64,000 nt of DNA from Galeruca laticollis (Eukaryota > Arthropoda > Insecta > Coleoptera > Chrysomelidae): positions 163,368,809 through 163,432,808 of the forward strand of contig OY998175.1 in the NCBI GenBank assembly GCA_963921935.1, read 5' to 3'. Below the pieces are notes generated by a model. It ran no database searches. It was not told where the DNA came from and saw nothing but the letters and a program-made list of their open reading frames with translations. This document shows positions 14,079-25,495 of this stretch, piece by piece (position 1 is the stretch's first letter; each line of letters begins with the position of its first letter). Made by a program: the position numbers and the translations under genes.

Positions 14079-14080
<2 letters not shown>
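9723..14080. other. 4.4 kb of AT-rich intergenic DNA with one (AT)n tract
   Basis: No convincing gene or transposon protein is seen. One weak signal: an ATG at 12628 opens 13 codons (MTEIYTSIYNFDN) ending exactly at a GTAAGT donor at 12668, which could be a lone first exon, but nothing downstream supports it. Confidence 0.5.
11491..11566. repeat. (AT)n/(ATGT) microsatellite
   Basis: About 75 bp of AT alternation with three interspersed TATG steps. Confidence 0.96.

Positions 14081-14121
<41 letters not shown>
14081..14121. repeat. (AT)n microsatellite at the edge of a foldback cluster
   Basis: About 40 bp of AT alternation ends exactly where the inverted-repeat cluster at 14122 begins. Confidence 0.95.
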
Positions 14122-14124
<3 letters not shown>

Positions 14125-14703
14125 AAATAAGATGTAGGAATATCGCGTGATATGTTAACAACAACAACAAAGAGATTCATGGGTAATTCACGCAAAAAGA
14201 AAAAGGGCTACTGAAACAGAGTGCTAACCGCGAACATGCATGTTTCTGGCTCATCTGCCGTCATCAGCACGGTATAACCAAAAAAGGATGTGAAATTTGG
14301 GAGCAAAGATGTTAATCGAAACATGGGAAAACACAGAACAACGGATTTCAGCAGGGAAACCAAATGCTCATTTGTGCCTTTTTGCGTGAATTACCTATGA
14401 ATCTCTTGTTGTTGTTAACATATCCCGCGATATTCCTACATCTTCTTTGTTATTTACTATGAGTCGGAAGGTTCAGGCGGGGTGGGGGGGCTATATGCAA
14501 CTCCGTGTCGATCTTGGTTGTTGTTCTGAAAACTCGGGATCTTCCAATTGAAATCACAAATGAGCGTTTGGTTTCCGTGCTGAAATCCGTTGTTTTGTGT
14601 TTTCGCATGTTTCGATTAACATCTTTGCTCCAAAATTTCACATCCTTATTTGGTTATACCGTGCTGATGACGGCAAATGAGCCAGAAACATGCATGTCCG
14701 CGG
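14122..14703. repeat. interlocked inverted repeats (foldback/MITE pair)
   Basis: Two inverted pairs overlap. Pair A: 14122-14198 matches the reverse complement of 14377-14452 over about 77 bp, sharing GATGTAGGAATATCGCG and the GTTGTTGTT region. Pair B: 14225-14376 matches the reverse complement of 14555-14703 over about 150 bp, sharing GGTATAACC and CATGCATGTTTCTGGCTCAT. Pair A encloses the left arm of pair B. The overlap suggests one foldback element copied or inverted onto itself, or two related insertions. There is no coding capacity; open frames here arise by chance. Confidence 0.85.
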
Positions 14704-16529
14704 TTACCACTCTGAAGTCGCGTCACGCTACTCTCCACAATAGCCCTATTTCATTCTGAAATAAGCCTAAAAGAAATCATTTATAGTGTGTATAGTACTA
14801 AACCAGCAAGACAGTCACAGTGAGCACTTGCTACAGTACCACCATGACATATAATACAAGGATTGAGAGGATGTTTGATGAGAATGCAGAACCTACAAAA
14901 TAATAATTATGAGTACCTACTTATAATTAAATAATAGCATTAACTTTATCTTTCCCAAATTACTATGTGTTCTCTAATACGTTTTGATTGAAGCTCTCTA
15001 ACCTAACTACTTGAGGCAGCTTTGTAAGACTATAAGCCCTTATATGCTTTCAATTGTTCCATATTGAATGCACTTCTTGTCTATACTAAATAATTTACGA
15101 TATCCAGATATAGTACTGGTAGCAAATCAGCAATTTCATTTGAAAAATCACTGGAGCAATATGAATCTTCATAAGCTATACATTCAATTATCTTTCGGCA
15201 TGGATTTTGTCCAAAATCTTATATTGTTCACTCATCATGATCCTTTCAAAAATTCACAAAAATAACATTTCAAGACACAAGGGTAGGCTTCAAACTATCA
15301 ACAAAGTTCACTCAATCACAATATAATTAAGTGGCCATTTCTTTTGCTTACCCTCCAGGCGCGAAGGACACGCAGATGCCGAATTGTTTGGTGATTAGAT
15401 ACAGGAATAGAATATCTCCCAGATGTGCTATAGACAACAGAATACACAAATATGTATGATTGGTTGCCGCGATTTAAATTTTAATTTCTTTTAACGGACA
15501 TATCCTTCCCCTGCACATAACATTTAAGTTAGATTTTTCAAAAACAGCTGATAAATTTTTTTTGAGAAATATAATGAAGCAAACCACGGCAAACTAATCA
15601 TAGACCAGAGTTAGGCAATAATCCATTAGGTCTTATAGAAAGGCATTTTCCACAACTTAATTCGCAGTGTCCAGAGAACAACAAACGACCATAAAAAAAT
15701 TTGTGAAAGAACAAAAATAAAATAGATACAGTACTGTATATCCATAGAGAAAGTAATATATTAAGAGAGGTGTTGTTCCTGTATAAACAGTTGGTATAGC
15801 CCCACTTATGGGTGCCACTATCCATTTTTACAGGCGGGATATTTAAATTTGGTAGTTTGGATTCTGACCAGCTAAATTTTACAATTTGTATTAAAATTGT
15901 TTATTATATAATTATTTTATAAAAAAAAATGAATTATATTTCATTTTTGTAATGAAATAATTATAATAAACAATTTTTAGACAAATGATTTAGATAAATA
16001 AGAAAACAGCAAACATTTAAATTTTTTTATTAACCTGCACATATTATAAAAAAATTATTAATCATAAAATTACATATTTCTACTAAAATTACGTAACATT
16101 ATATTTAAGAGAGTTAATTCAATATCCCATCAAATTGCACATTAAGTTATTTTAAAATTATTGACAACAAATATTTTCATAAAAACGAGTTAAAAATTAG
16201 ATTCCCTATTTGCATGAAGACAGAAACAGGCCTGAAACAAAGAAGACATTAAACATAGTACATTAAGCTATAAAAAAATATTTTATTTAGTTCTTTTACC
16301 ATCATTATAATATTTTTTAATTAATAAGGGGACAAACTTTTAGTAGTTGAGATATGATTTATGTTTCGACAGGTGAACCAACCAAAATTTACCTTTTGCA
16401 AAGTGTTCAGTCTTTTCAGTATTATTTTCTACATGACCTAAAAGAGGTAAAATATAATAACATGCAGAATTGAAAGACATTTAACGACTTCTCTTTGTAC
16501 GTAAATCAGACGTGTTTTATCATCATTTT
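14704..16529. other. intergenic DNA, one faint inverted repeat partner
   Basis: No gene is supported. Around 15340-15420 the reverse complement resembles 3080-3140 (GGCATCTGCG and TGGAGGGTAA shared), implying both ends of the 2-17 kb interval carry related decayed elements in opposite orientation. Confidence 0.45.
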
Positions 16530-17250
16530 CTTTGAAGGAAGTGAAACTATGGTGAACGTCTAAAATATCTATTATCAAATTTGCCTTACATTCTTCGCAA
16601 TTAAAAGTTGTAATTTTTTTAACACTGAAACCAGAAACATAGCTTATTGTTTGAGTGTCAAAATTTTAATCATTTAGTTATGTATCCAGAAACGGGAATT
16701 CAATATTTTCCAATTCATTAATAGTAATAGTTAATAGTGACTGGTTTGTTTTTGGTTTATTATGAAAGTTTGAAAAATAATTTAAGCTATATAATAAACT
16801 GCAGTCATCTGCTTCACAATTTGTGTTGTAGTTATTGACTATCATTATTGTTACAAAAAATAAGCTTTCTTTTTACATACAATTCTGTACTTTAAAAAGT
16901 TTGGGTATTATTACTACGTTCAACTAGTTTTAGTGGTGTATGATGTAAAGGTTGAAAAGGTAAAGCAAATTTAAGTATTTTGCGTAAGCTACTTGTAAAT
17001 GCATCATCATCAAAATAATATACACCGTTGCTCTTTGGATGTATAAGGAAGTTCTAAAATTGTGTACCACTGTTCTCTTTGATTAATGTCAGGCGGACAT
17101 ATGAAAAATGTTTTGTTCTTATACTCCAAATTGTGAAGAGGCCAAAATGATTTAATATTACAATTTTTTGCAATACAACTATAAAAATGATGATATTTTA
17201 AAGGTTCACTTATTTTAATACTTTATTAGAACTAAAATCCTAAATAAATG
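16530..17250 (-). mobile_element. internally deleted P-type element remnant with THAP domain, copy R
   Basis: This is the inverted relative of 2195-2965. Read on the minus strand, the sequence from about 17200 gives CIAKNCNIKSFWPLHN, with Cys-x4-Cys as in THAP zinc fingers, then KTFFICPPDINQREQWY and YTSKEQ. The distal His-containing segment is partly shifted (HFDDDAF). From about 16740 to 16560 come NELENIEFPFLDT, TISYVSGFSVKK and NCEECKANL, then TRLIYV. The transposase catalytic domain is missing, as in copy L, so both copies come from one shortened subfamily. Single-base frameshifts differ between the copies. Confidence 0.65.
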
Positions 17251-18138
17251 AAAAAAAAAACTAAACTAATCGTACTCACCCTTGTTTATCACACCATAAC
17301 CATATAAGTTTTATTTTTGACACTTTAACCACAGAATATAAAACTAGGCTGTGTTTTAAATTTCACAAAGAAGCCAGGTTCACACCAACCAAGGTAAGAT
17401 TGATTTTGTATATTTACATTTTTAATGACTTAAAAGTTAATATACTAGGATATTTCATAATATTTATCGACATTGACAATATGTTAAAATGTATTGTAAT
17501 TTATAATATGTTGAACTATTTTGTTTATGTAAAACAGTCTAAGATCGCGACTGCAGAGACTCCATGTGCGGATCGGTTGCGCAGAAACGTTGTGCCACAT
17601 ACCGCCTTTACATCAAACAGGGAGTATATATAATCTGTGCATCAAGACGTCTCTGTCTCTTATTTGATTTGTCTATGGGTTTGTTCCAATCCACGGGAAA
17701 ATGCATATACGTAATAATATTTATATGTATATGGGAAAATGGTAATTTTACGATGAGATGCATGCGCTTTATTTACACACTGTTCCAACCGAATAATTGA
17801 TAGTTCTTGTATCGTTTCCATTTTTGTTCCAACCTAAAATTACACGATCGGTGAACGATCAAATCGGTACACAGAAGAATGTTGTAATAGGAATATATAT
17901 TTGGACTGACATGCACTGATTCTCAAAATTGTTATATTTGTTTTGGGATTTGGAAAGGAAGCTGGAAGACGGTTTGGTTGAGGTTGTTTTGTGGTTGTTT
18001 TATCTTATATATCTATATATGTTATTTTGTTAAAAGTGAGTGGTTTTGAAAGCGATAGAGATTTTTCTTTACTGAGTGTAATGAGTAGACTTGATTCTGA
18101 TCATTCAAATTTTCCAATATGTTTTACTTTTAATAACC

Positions 18139-18197
<59 letters not shown>

Positions 18198-19418
18198 CGG
18201 AATATCTCCTCTTGGTATACATAATATAAACATAAACACATGTATAAACAAAATCTACTTTTTCTCTTCTTCCTTTTTTAAAGATCATTACAGTCAAATT
18301 TTAGTATAAGATACGTTCCAACCAATTTTGATTATCAAATAGTACATTAACTAGAGTTGCGCAGTAAATAGTTTCGTTTCGAGTTGAAAACTAATTCATG
18401 TTCGGTACAGAAATCGAAGTTGGAACAAACCTTATATGTATATCATTGTGCGCCTTGCAACGTCCCGCTTTCGAGGTTCCTTGTTTCGAAGAATATCACA
18501 CAGTTAAAAGATTTTGATAATGATCTAAAGATGTTGATTTCTGTACCTCAGAATTGTGAACTTAAGTTTGTTTCTCATTATTTTAGTAGTCTGTTGATTT
18601 TTGTACCAAAGAAATTTTTATTGTATGTTGGTTTTTTTTATTACCCAAAGTTGGTATTTGTTTTTTAACTTTCTAAAATACTAAAATAAAGCAATACAAG
18701 AAATAAAATTATTGTTTGTTGGTGGTCAACTGCGGGAAGTGGATATTTTTAAAAACGGGTAAGCACATTGCTTTGATTTTTTTATAAGTATTTTTGGCTT
18801 TGTGCCAGTAAGCGTATCTTAACCTCTTTCTGTAGGTGTTTATTATTTTGTAGAATGCAAATTAAAATTATTAGACAATTTTCTTATTCCATTTGAAAAC
18901 TTTTAGTAAAAGTAATTTTATTTTATTACAAATTATCTCAACTATAAAATATCTTATTACATTTTTCTTGCCTAAAATATAAAGATAATGTACTGTATTC
19001 GAAACCTCTTAAAATAGAAAGTGTGCCGCCAGTGGTTGCGTTTTTACTGCCAATGCACCGAGACAGGAAAGGATAAAAATAGACACTGAGGACAACAGAC
19101 CACAATATTGTAATTTCGGTTATTACACCTGAACTTCCACGAAAAATAAACAAAAAAATATGAATTACAATTTAAACAGAATGTTATTGTTTGCGTGATA
19201 TTACAAAACACATTAATAGTAGATATTAGCGCCCCACTATTGAAGACTACCTCAACAGCGAGACGAATCTGACGGAGGGGGAACTCGGGGCAGAGTACAC
19301 TTTAGAATATTCTATAAGATTGTCGGATGCGGCTTTAGACTGGTTATTAATTATATGTTTGTGTTTGTGTTGTGTCGAAGTTGGCAGTAGTAACACGAAC
19401 GTGATACAGACAGGCAAA
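17251..19418. other. intergenic/upstream region of the 19.4 kb gene
   Basis: No complete gene is seen. The frame leading into the gene at 19419 is open from 19230 but has no ATG before 19419. A 5' untranslated exon with an AG acceptor near 19229 is possible but unproven. An (AT)n tract lies inside this stretch. Confidence 0.45.
18140..18194. repeat. (AT)n microsatellite
   Basis: About 55 bp of uninterrupted AT alternation. Confidence 0.97.
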
Positions 19419-21131
19419 ATGCCTATTTTATTATCAGAAAGTTTATCAAAAGTGTCGTGGCCAAGTAATGAAAGTTTACCAGCTAGTAGTAGTCCTTCAA
19501 GTGGTTCCGGTTTTCCAAGCCCTTCGACTCCTACATCTTTTTCACCTCTGTCTACCTCTCCGGATCATACTCTGAGAAAAAAGATACGAAGAACTTCGAG
19601 TTTGGGAAATGTTATCCAAGAACCGTTCGTTATCCGGTCGGACGTAAGAGATTCCAGAAGCCACAGCCCGGCATTGAGTTGTCATGAAGCAGAAGAAGAC
19701 GAATTTGTTTATTCGTTACTATCGAGAGTGATTGGTTGGTACCCGTGTTTTTTGCTGCGATTAGTGAAAGCGTTATTTATGGCAGTGTTACCCCCTACTT
19801 GGAGACAACTAATTTTCGCTCTACCTATGATATGGATCTCTATGTGGGTATGGTGTTTCACTCAATTAATACAGTTACCTTTAACTATCATCAAAACTCT
19901 CATTTCTGTCGTACTTTCTCCTAATTCTTCAAGAAATAGTAGCAAACGTACAGTGCTCATTAGTGGTGGTAGTACCATCCAAGCACTTCACTTGGCAAGA
20001 AACTTTTATGCAGCTGGAGCTAGAGTAGTCGTATGTGAAGTAGAAGGACGTTTTGCTTTATCAAAATATTCAACAGCAGTGAGTAAATTCTACACAGTTC
20101 CCAAACCTACTAGTGATAAACAGCAAAATTATGTAAGAGCTCTTTGTGAAATAGTCGATAAAGAAAGAGCCGTTTATTATATTCCTGTAGCAGCTACGAC
20201 TCCCGCTTATTACGACGCTGTAGCTAAACCACATTTAGAACTACTAGGATGCAGTTGCTTCTGTCCAGGTATAAGAGAAGTATGGGTTTTAGACGATACT
20301 CTAGAAGTTTTAAGACGTTGTGAGAAGAACAACATACCGACACCTATTTACCACGTGGTTAAGTCGAAAGATGAAGTTTTGAAATTGTACGATACTGGTG
20401 CAATTAGAAGAGGAGTATTTGTTATGTCGACGGTAGGACCCAGAGGATTACGCGAAAGATCAAAAATATTGCTACCAATGTCGAGGAATGACTTAAAAAT
20501 ACCAAACGATATAAGTGAACAGAAACCATGGATTGTCGTTCAAAATATTGAAGGAGAGCATTACCTCACTTGTACCACAGTTAAAGAATCAAGTGTTATA
20601 GCTAATGTTACTTGCAAAATGAACAAAAACAACAACGAATTAATTCCAGAAGAGAACAAAGAAATCAACCAGTGGCTTACGAATTTTTTCAATAAAGTCA
20701 ACTTATTGAGACCAATATCCGGACATATATGCTTCAGATTAGTAATTTGTAAAGAAACTGGTGCAGTAATACCGTTAAATAGCCGAGTAGGTGTGTCTCT
20801 GCCTTATATCTGCTACACTAGTGTTCATCCAAGGTTAGTATGGAAGCCTTGCAGACATTTCAGCAGACAAAATTCTGGCCCTCTAGTAAACGGCAACGGA
20901 GTTTACAAAATGCCGCTTACCGTAATGCATACAGTGAGTAACCCTTCAATAGAATCAGTTACAAGGCTGATAGGTACAGTTTTGGATAAAAGGGAAGCTC
21001 TTTTTGCAATGTGGGATCCTCTGCCTTACTGTGCTTACTACCACATGCAATTACCGTTTAAAAATGTCCTGGGATTCCTCAGAAGAAGGCAGGATAATTT
21101 TCCTAGGCCCATGACGACAGCTGTACGATGA
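19419..21131 (+). CDS. putative membrane-associated ATP-grasp-like protein, 570 aa, single exon
   Basis: This is the only long intact non-transposon frame. I chose the ATG at 19419 (context CAAAATG) because the upstream open frame contains no other ATG. Residues 1-65 are Ser/Pro-rich. Residues 108-166 hold hydrophobic segments (FALPMIWISMWVWCF and neighbours), probably membrane-embedded. Residues 177-212 start a Rossmann-like fold (RTVLISGGSTIQALHLARNF). Residues 240-480 follow the order of ATP-grasp proteins: a pre-ATP-binding region, KPWIVVQNIEGEHY (369-382), and GHICFRLV to NSRVG (435-458). In related ATP-grasp proteins as I know them, a Lys and an acidic pair bind ATP and Mg; here VFVMST and IPLNSR stand at those places. 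It may be a pseudoenzyme or have another role. No paralogue or neighbour hints at a pathway. Substrate unknown. Confidence 0.85.
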   Translation: MPILLSESLSKVSWPSNESLPASSSPSSGSGFPSPSTPTSFSPLSTSPDHTLRKKIRRTSSLGNVIQEPFVIRSDVRDSRSHSPALSCHEAEEDEFVYSLLSRVIGWYPCFLLRLVKALFMAVLPPTWRQLIFALPMIWISMWVWCFTQLIQLPLTIIKTLISVVLSPNSSRNSSKRTVLISGGSTIQALHLARNFYAAGARVVVCEVEGRFALSKYSTAVSKFYTVPKPTSDKQQNYVRALCEIVDKERAVYYIPVAATTPAYYDAVAKPHLELLGCSCFCPGIREVWVLDDTLEVLRRCEKNNIPTPIYHVVKSKDEVLKLYDTGAIRRGVFVMSTVGPRGLRERSKILLPMSRNDLKIPNDISEQKPWIVVQNIEGEHYLTCTTVKESSVIANVTCKMNKNNNELIPEENKEINQWLTNFFNKVNLLRPISGHICFRLVICKETGAVIPLNSRVGVSLPYICYTSVHPRLVWKPCRHFSRQNSGPLVNGNGVYKMPLTVMHTVSNPSIESVTRLIGTVLDKREALFAMWDPLPYCAYYHMQLPFKNVLGFLRRRQDNFPRPMTTAVR

Positions 21132-21587
21132 TAAATTGAATTTAGTCTTACCGGGAGAGTAACAAAAAGCCTGATTGTGATAACAGTAACAAAGATTGAC
21201 TTTATTTATCAAACAAGTCGTAAATATTTATATAAATATTTTTTTATAATTGGATGTAATCTCATGAAAATGTGCATGCTGTTATCTCTTTGTACAAATT
21301 TGTTATGTATGTTACTATATTTAATTTTTTTATGTTGATAATGCATAAAATTCAGTGTAAGTTATATTAACTGCAATATGTAAAAATTCCACATAGAATG
21401 GATATCATGTTGTGATTCAAAGTTGCATATATAATCTTAATTAAGATATTTGTTACAAAAATATTTTTGTATATTTATAAAAATACTAATTTGTACGATA
21501 AATTATAATGAAACTTTTGTCCTGATATTTTTAATGAAGTTTTGATTATTATTGAGTGTAAGTAGGTTTTTAAAAAATCTGATTATG

Positions 21588-21593
21588 AATAAA
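21588..21593 (+). promoter_or_regulatory. candidate polyadenylation signal AATAAA
   Basis: An AATAAA hexamer lies about 455 bp past the stop codon of the 570-aa gene, at the end of an AT-rich probable 3' UTR and before an interspersed repeat that starts near 21643. Closer non-canonical signals cannot be excluded. Confidence 0.4.
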
Positions 21594-21631
21594 TTGAAAA
21601 TAGAGTTTTTTATATTCACTTGAATTTCATT

Positions 21632-22198
21632 TAATTGATTATACAGGGTAAACAGGAAGTTAATACAAAAAATTTGGGGCGAATTACTCTCGTTTCCGAG
21701 TTAAAAGACTACGAAGTTTCAAAATGAAAAATGTCTTAAGTCTACATTGTGAAATTTTGGTTGATTACGATTCTGCTCAAATGACATACCTTATAGTATA
21801 AAGGCTAGACATTTTTATGTACATTAGTAGGTAAGTACGCACGGTTTCAAGTAATACAGATGTTACTTTTTATACGAAACTAGCTGCTTCTAAATATTCT
21901 AATATATTGATAAATTGGTAAGAATTCTAAAAAATTGACAACTATTTCGATATTACTATCATCGTCAGAATGACAGAAGTTACATTTCATGTGATACCTA
22001 CCTTATGCTTAATAATTGTTTCTGGTTAGACCTTGTGATTGACTTAATATATATGAATAGAATTACAAATATTAAAGCTTTGAAATTATTAGCCTTATGG
22101 GGATATCCTGGATATCTTTTTCCCATTTGAGATCAGTATAACTGTGTGATGATATAGAAAACCAGGAAACGATATCTGTTCATGTTTACAATTATTAC
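21632..22198. other. AT-rich spacer with a possible repeat end
   Basis: No gene is seen. TACAGGGTAAAC near 21643 resembles the TACAGGGTG starts found at 29516 and, inverted, near 41850, and may mark the edge of a decayed element. Confidence 0.35.
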
Positions 22199-23110
22199 TT
22201 AAGCAGGCAGTTTAAGCGGAGAACTCCCTAGATTTAGCTGTTCATTGACGACTTCATATTGTGGCTGTCTTAAGTGTCTTCTAATTTCCAACTCTTCAAG
22301 GAACTCCAGTTCCACTACAGTGTCAAGTAGATGTTTTGCGAAGTGGGTTTTCTCTGGTTGCTTTAATCTGTATGCTCGTAATTGTTCACTGTATCTAATT
22401 TAAAAATTTCCAAGGTTTTGACCCATCATTCTGGACATTTAAGTTTATATATACCAGACTTTCTTCTTTAATGGGAATATTTTTGTTTTTACATTTAAAA
22501 ATTTTGTACTCACATTAGTTTCTATTCTAAAAGAAATTGTTGTATTTATTGCTAAATATACTATCTTTGAAATATTAGAAATATTACCAGCATATGTGAT
22601 GGTTTTGTAATTTTTTATTTCTTTAGTTTGTTTAGGAAATATTAGTTGTAATTTCACTTTTTCCTCTTTTTTATTAAGTAATTTGTTTATTATATGTAAT
22701 GGATGATGTTGCTATTTGTTTAATTGGATTAATTTGTCCATCAAAATTATATTTGTTGATAGTAACTGAAAATGCACTATGTATCATTGCATTATATGAT
22801 GTGAACTTATGTGACATGGGATGATTGGAATTATATGGAATAGTTACATCAGTGTGTTGGTTTTCTGTAAATAGAATAATCAAGTACATTATTAACTCTT
22901 TGAATTTTTAAATCAAGAACATTTATTTAGTTATTTTCTTTAACTTCTAATGTAAATTTAATTTTTGGGTCTAAATTATTAATATAATTAAAAAAATTAT
23001 CTAAATAAGATATTTTTTGAAATGTTACATTCAAACATTTTTCTTTCTAAACTGTCCACAAAAATGTTTGCCAAAATTGGTGATATAGGGCTTCCCATTG
23101 GTTATTGGTT
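22199..23110 (-). pseudogene. Penelope-like retroelement remnant (RT end plus GIY-YIG domain)
   Basis: Read on the minus strand from 23110, QPMGSPISPILANIFVDSLE is the Penelope RT motif that contains MGSP. Then come FNYINNLDPKIKFTLE, NVLDLKIQR, YRKPTHTDVTIPYNSNHP and NYN-type thumb sequence. A GIY-YIG-like endonuclease region follows: SGIYKLKCPE, a damaged centre, then RYSEQLRAYR, KTHFAKHLLD and LEFLEELEI, ending at the stop at 22199. The YxDD catalytic box expected between MGSP and FNYINN is missing through a deletion. Several frameshifts and a TGA inside the GIY-YIG core confirm decay. The upstream end is cut by the (AT)n tract at 23125, so the N-terminal RT half is absent. Confidence 0.85.
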
Positions 23111-23120
23111 AACTTTTATT

Positions 23121-23124
<4 letters not shown>

Positions 23125-23178
<54 letters not shown>
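23125..23178. repeat. (AT)n microsatellite truncating the Penelope remnant
   Basis: About 54 bp of AT alternation lies directly upstream of the point where Penelope coding similarity stops. Confidence 0.97.
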
Positions 23179-23184
<6 letters not shown>

Positions 23185-23689
23185 CGATTGGCAGTTTTGA
23201 GGACTCTTTGCAACCCCTATATACAAACGTATACATTTGTATACATCTATTATACAAACATATATATCCAACTTTTGTTTAAAAATTTGCAAAATTAAGT
23301 TATATATAAATATTTTAATATATATTGTATAGGAACATTAATTTGGTTATATATAGGTTGCTCTAGAATATGCATTATGATTTTCAATGTCCCACAAATT
23401 TACACATTTTTCAAAAACCACCGATTTACCCAAATTGACATATTTAGAACACAAATTTTTATTAAATGTCTTTTACTACGTATGTATAAATATCTCTATT
23501 CCATCCCTAAATATGTAGCCTGGGAGTTCTTATCGGAACATCCAACTAATCCATTATCTTTCACTTATTGTTGAATGTTTTTTTAATAAAAAATGCGTAC
23601 CATTTGTTTCAATGTGATTTCAATAAAACTCTTTTCTTGTTTGATTTTTCAAAATTGCAGCGTCACCTCTGTGCACGCCACTGGCAAAA

Positions 23690-25160
23690 GGATACAAAAA
23701 TTTTAGTTCAAATTATTCATTTGTAGCAGAATCCTCTAATTGGTAAAAATTCTAATTTTTTTATCTCAGTCAAACTTTTATGCTCATTCTCAAAAAAAAC
23801 CTTTTCCCATTTATGTATATCTGCATAGATATATTATATTATTAAGTAATGGCATCTTTGAATCCTCTGATTTTTTACAGGTTATCAAAATATCTACATT
23901 ACGGCGCGTAAAACCTGGTATAATTCCGTAATAACTAATAGAAATCCCGAAATTGGTCAAGTATTCTGTTTACCTATTTAATTTTTTTATAATGAAGTTC
24001 TAACGTCAAATTCAAATAACTATCAATAAAGTGTGGTAACGATCTGGATAGCCACACAATTAATTATATTCCCTATCTCATTTGTATTAAAATCCTGTAA
24101 TTGGCCACAATTATGATTTTTATTTCTCAGTTAAATGTTTCTGTTTCGACCTACAAAGAACCTTCTCCCAGTTTGGTATAACTGCATAAATATGTTATTA
24201 AATAATGGCATCTTTGATGCCTCTGATTTTTTACAGATTTATATCTCTATTAAGTGTCAAGGTTTTTATCCATAAATTAGGAAATATGGATATCATATCT
24301 TCTCAACACAGGATCTATGTACAGGGAATTTCATAAGAAATGGTCACTAACTTAATCATAGGCTCAGAATCTCAAAATTTTAATATTTTGCCTAAAGTCA
24401 CTGGGTTGAGTCAACAGTTATCTACTACTGAGGCACACTCTGTTCAAATATTATAAAAGTAATACATACATAACATTTTTGCTTAAATAAAATTCATAAA
24501 ATTTTTTGATACATATTAAGTTTATACTGTTAAAATAAGAATACGTTTTTCATTTAAATTTACAGTGTTTCATAATACCTTGCAAAAGGAGAAAAAACGG
24601 ATAATATCGTTCATTAATAATAAAATGACTACCAAATTTAAAGATAATACGGTAAATTATTAGTAAATATTCTAAAAAGGCAAAATTAAATATTAACTAC
24701 AATACTCTGTATGACAGTACTCGGTTATAATTGATTTACGTACCAATGCATACATATTGAAACTTAGATTTCAACTGATTTAGAAAACTAAGAGGGATGT
24801 CTATATTAGCCAAATTACGAGAGAAATACTCTAATTCATGAAAATATACCATTTTTATCTTAATAAAACGTTTTTGTTTAGTCCTCAAAAGCACCTTTTC
24901 ACAGTTATATATTATTAAATAATGGAATGTTTGAAGCCTTTGATTTTTTATGTTAACAAAATTTCTATATTACGCGCCAACTTTTTAGATAATATATAAG
25001 GATTTAATTTTTTATACCAGAAAACATAGTACAGTGTCGTAATAATACAATGTAATAAAAATCTCCAAAAATGGTGAAGTATTTCGTTTACCTATTTAAT
25101 ATTTTTTTTAATAATTTGTAAAGTCAAATTCAAATAACTATCAATAAAGTGCAATAAAAT
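23690..25160. repeat. degenerate dispersed repeat array
   Basis: Three copies of one module occur with the block AATGGMATSTTTGAAKCCT then CTGATTTTTTA at about 23848, 24207 and 24918. A second module containing GTCAAATTCAAATAACTATC and AATAAAGTG occurs at about 24006 and 25125, each preceded by TTTACCTATTTAAT. Copies share order but have indels, so this is an old array rather than a satellite. It has no coding capacity. Confidence 0.75.
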
Positions 25161-25495
25161 TAGTATGAATAAGAATAAAAAATAACCAAACCACTTTTAC
25201 TTAAAAATTTCTTATTTTATCAGTTCACCTGTCTTTTACGCGAAAACTTGCTATCGAAATTTGACTCAATCCCCAATAACCAATTGTGCTGGAATTTTTC
25301 ACACATATGTGTTTTCGGTGACAATACATAAATTCAATATCAGTTTCACGAAAGTAACCTCCATCCATTTGCCACCCCATAAGTAGAAAAAATTGTCAAA
25401 TCCGAACGTGCACTAAGTCGTTGAAGAGATCTATCTTTAAGCAAATTACAAAAAAATATCAAAAAATTCGCATTTTGACTTAACGTAACAAAATT

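Noticed and set aside
17400..17800. Two overlapping 77-78 residue plus-strand frames
   Set aside because: No motifs and composition typical of AT-rich spacer; no support for coding.
19320..19418. Extending the 570-aa protein upstream to a TTG at 19320, which would add a hydrophobic leader
   Set aside because: TTG starts are rare in nuclear genes. The leader would look like a signal peptide, but the first ATG is at 19419; an upstream exon cannot be excluded.
22445..22889. Two short minus-strand frames as separate small genes
   Set aside because: They are pieces of the one Penelope-like remnant, separated by frameshifts.
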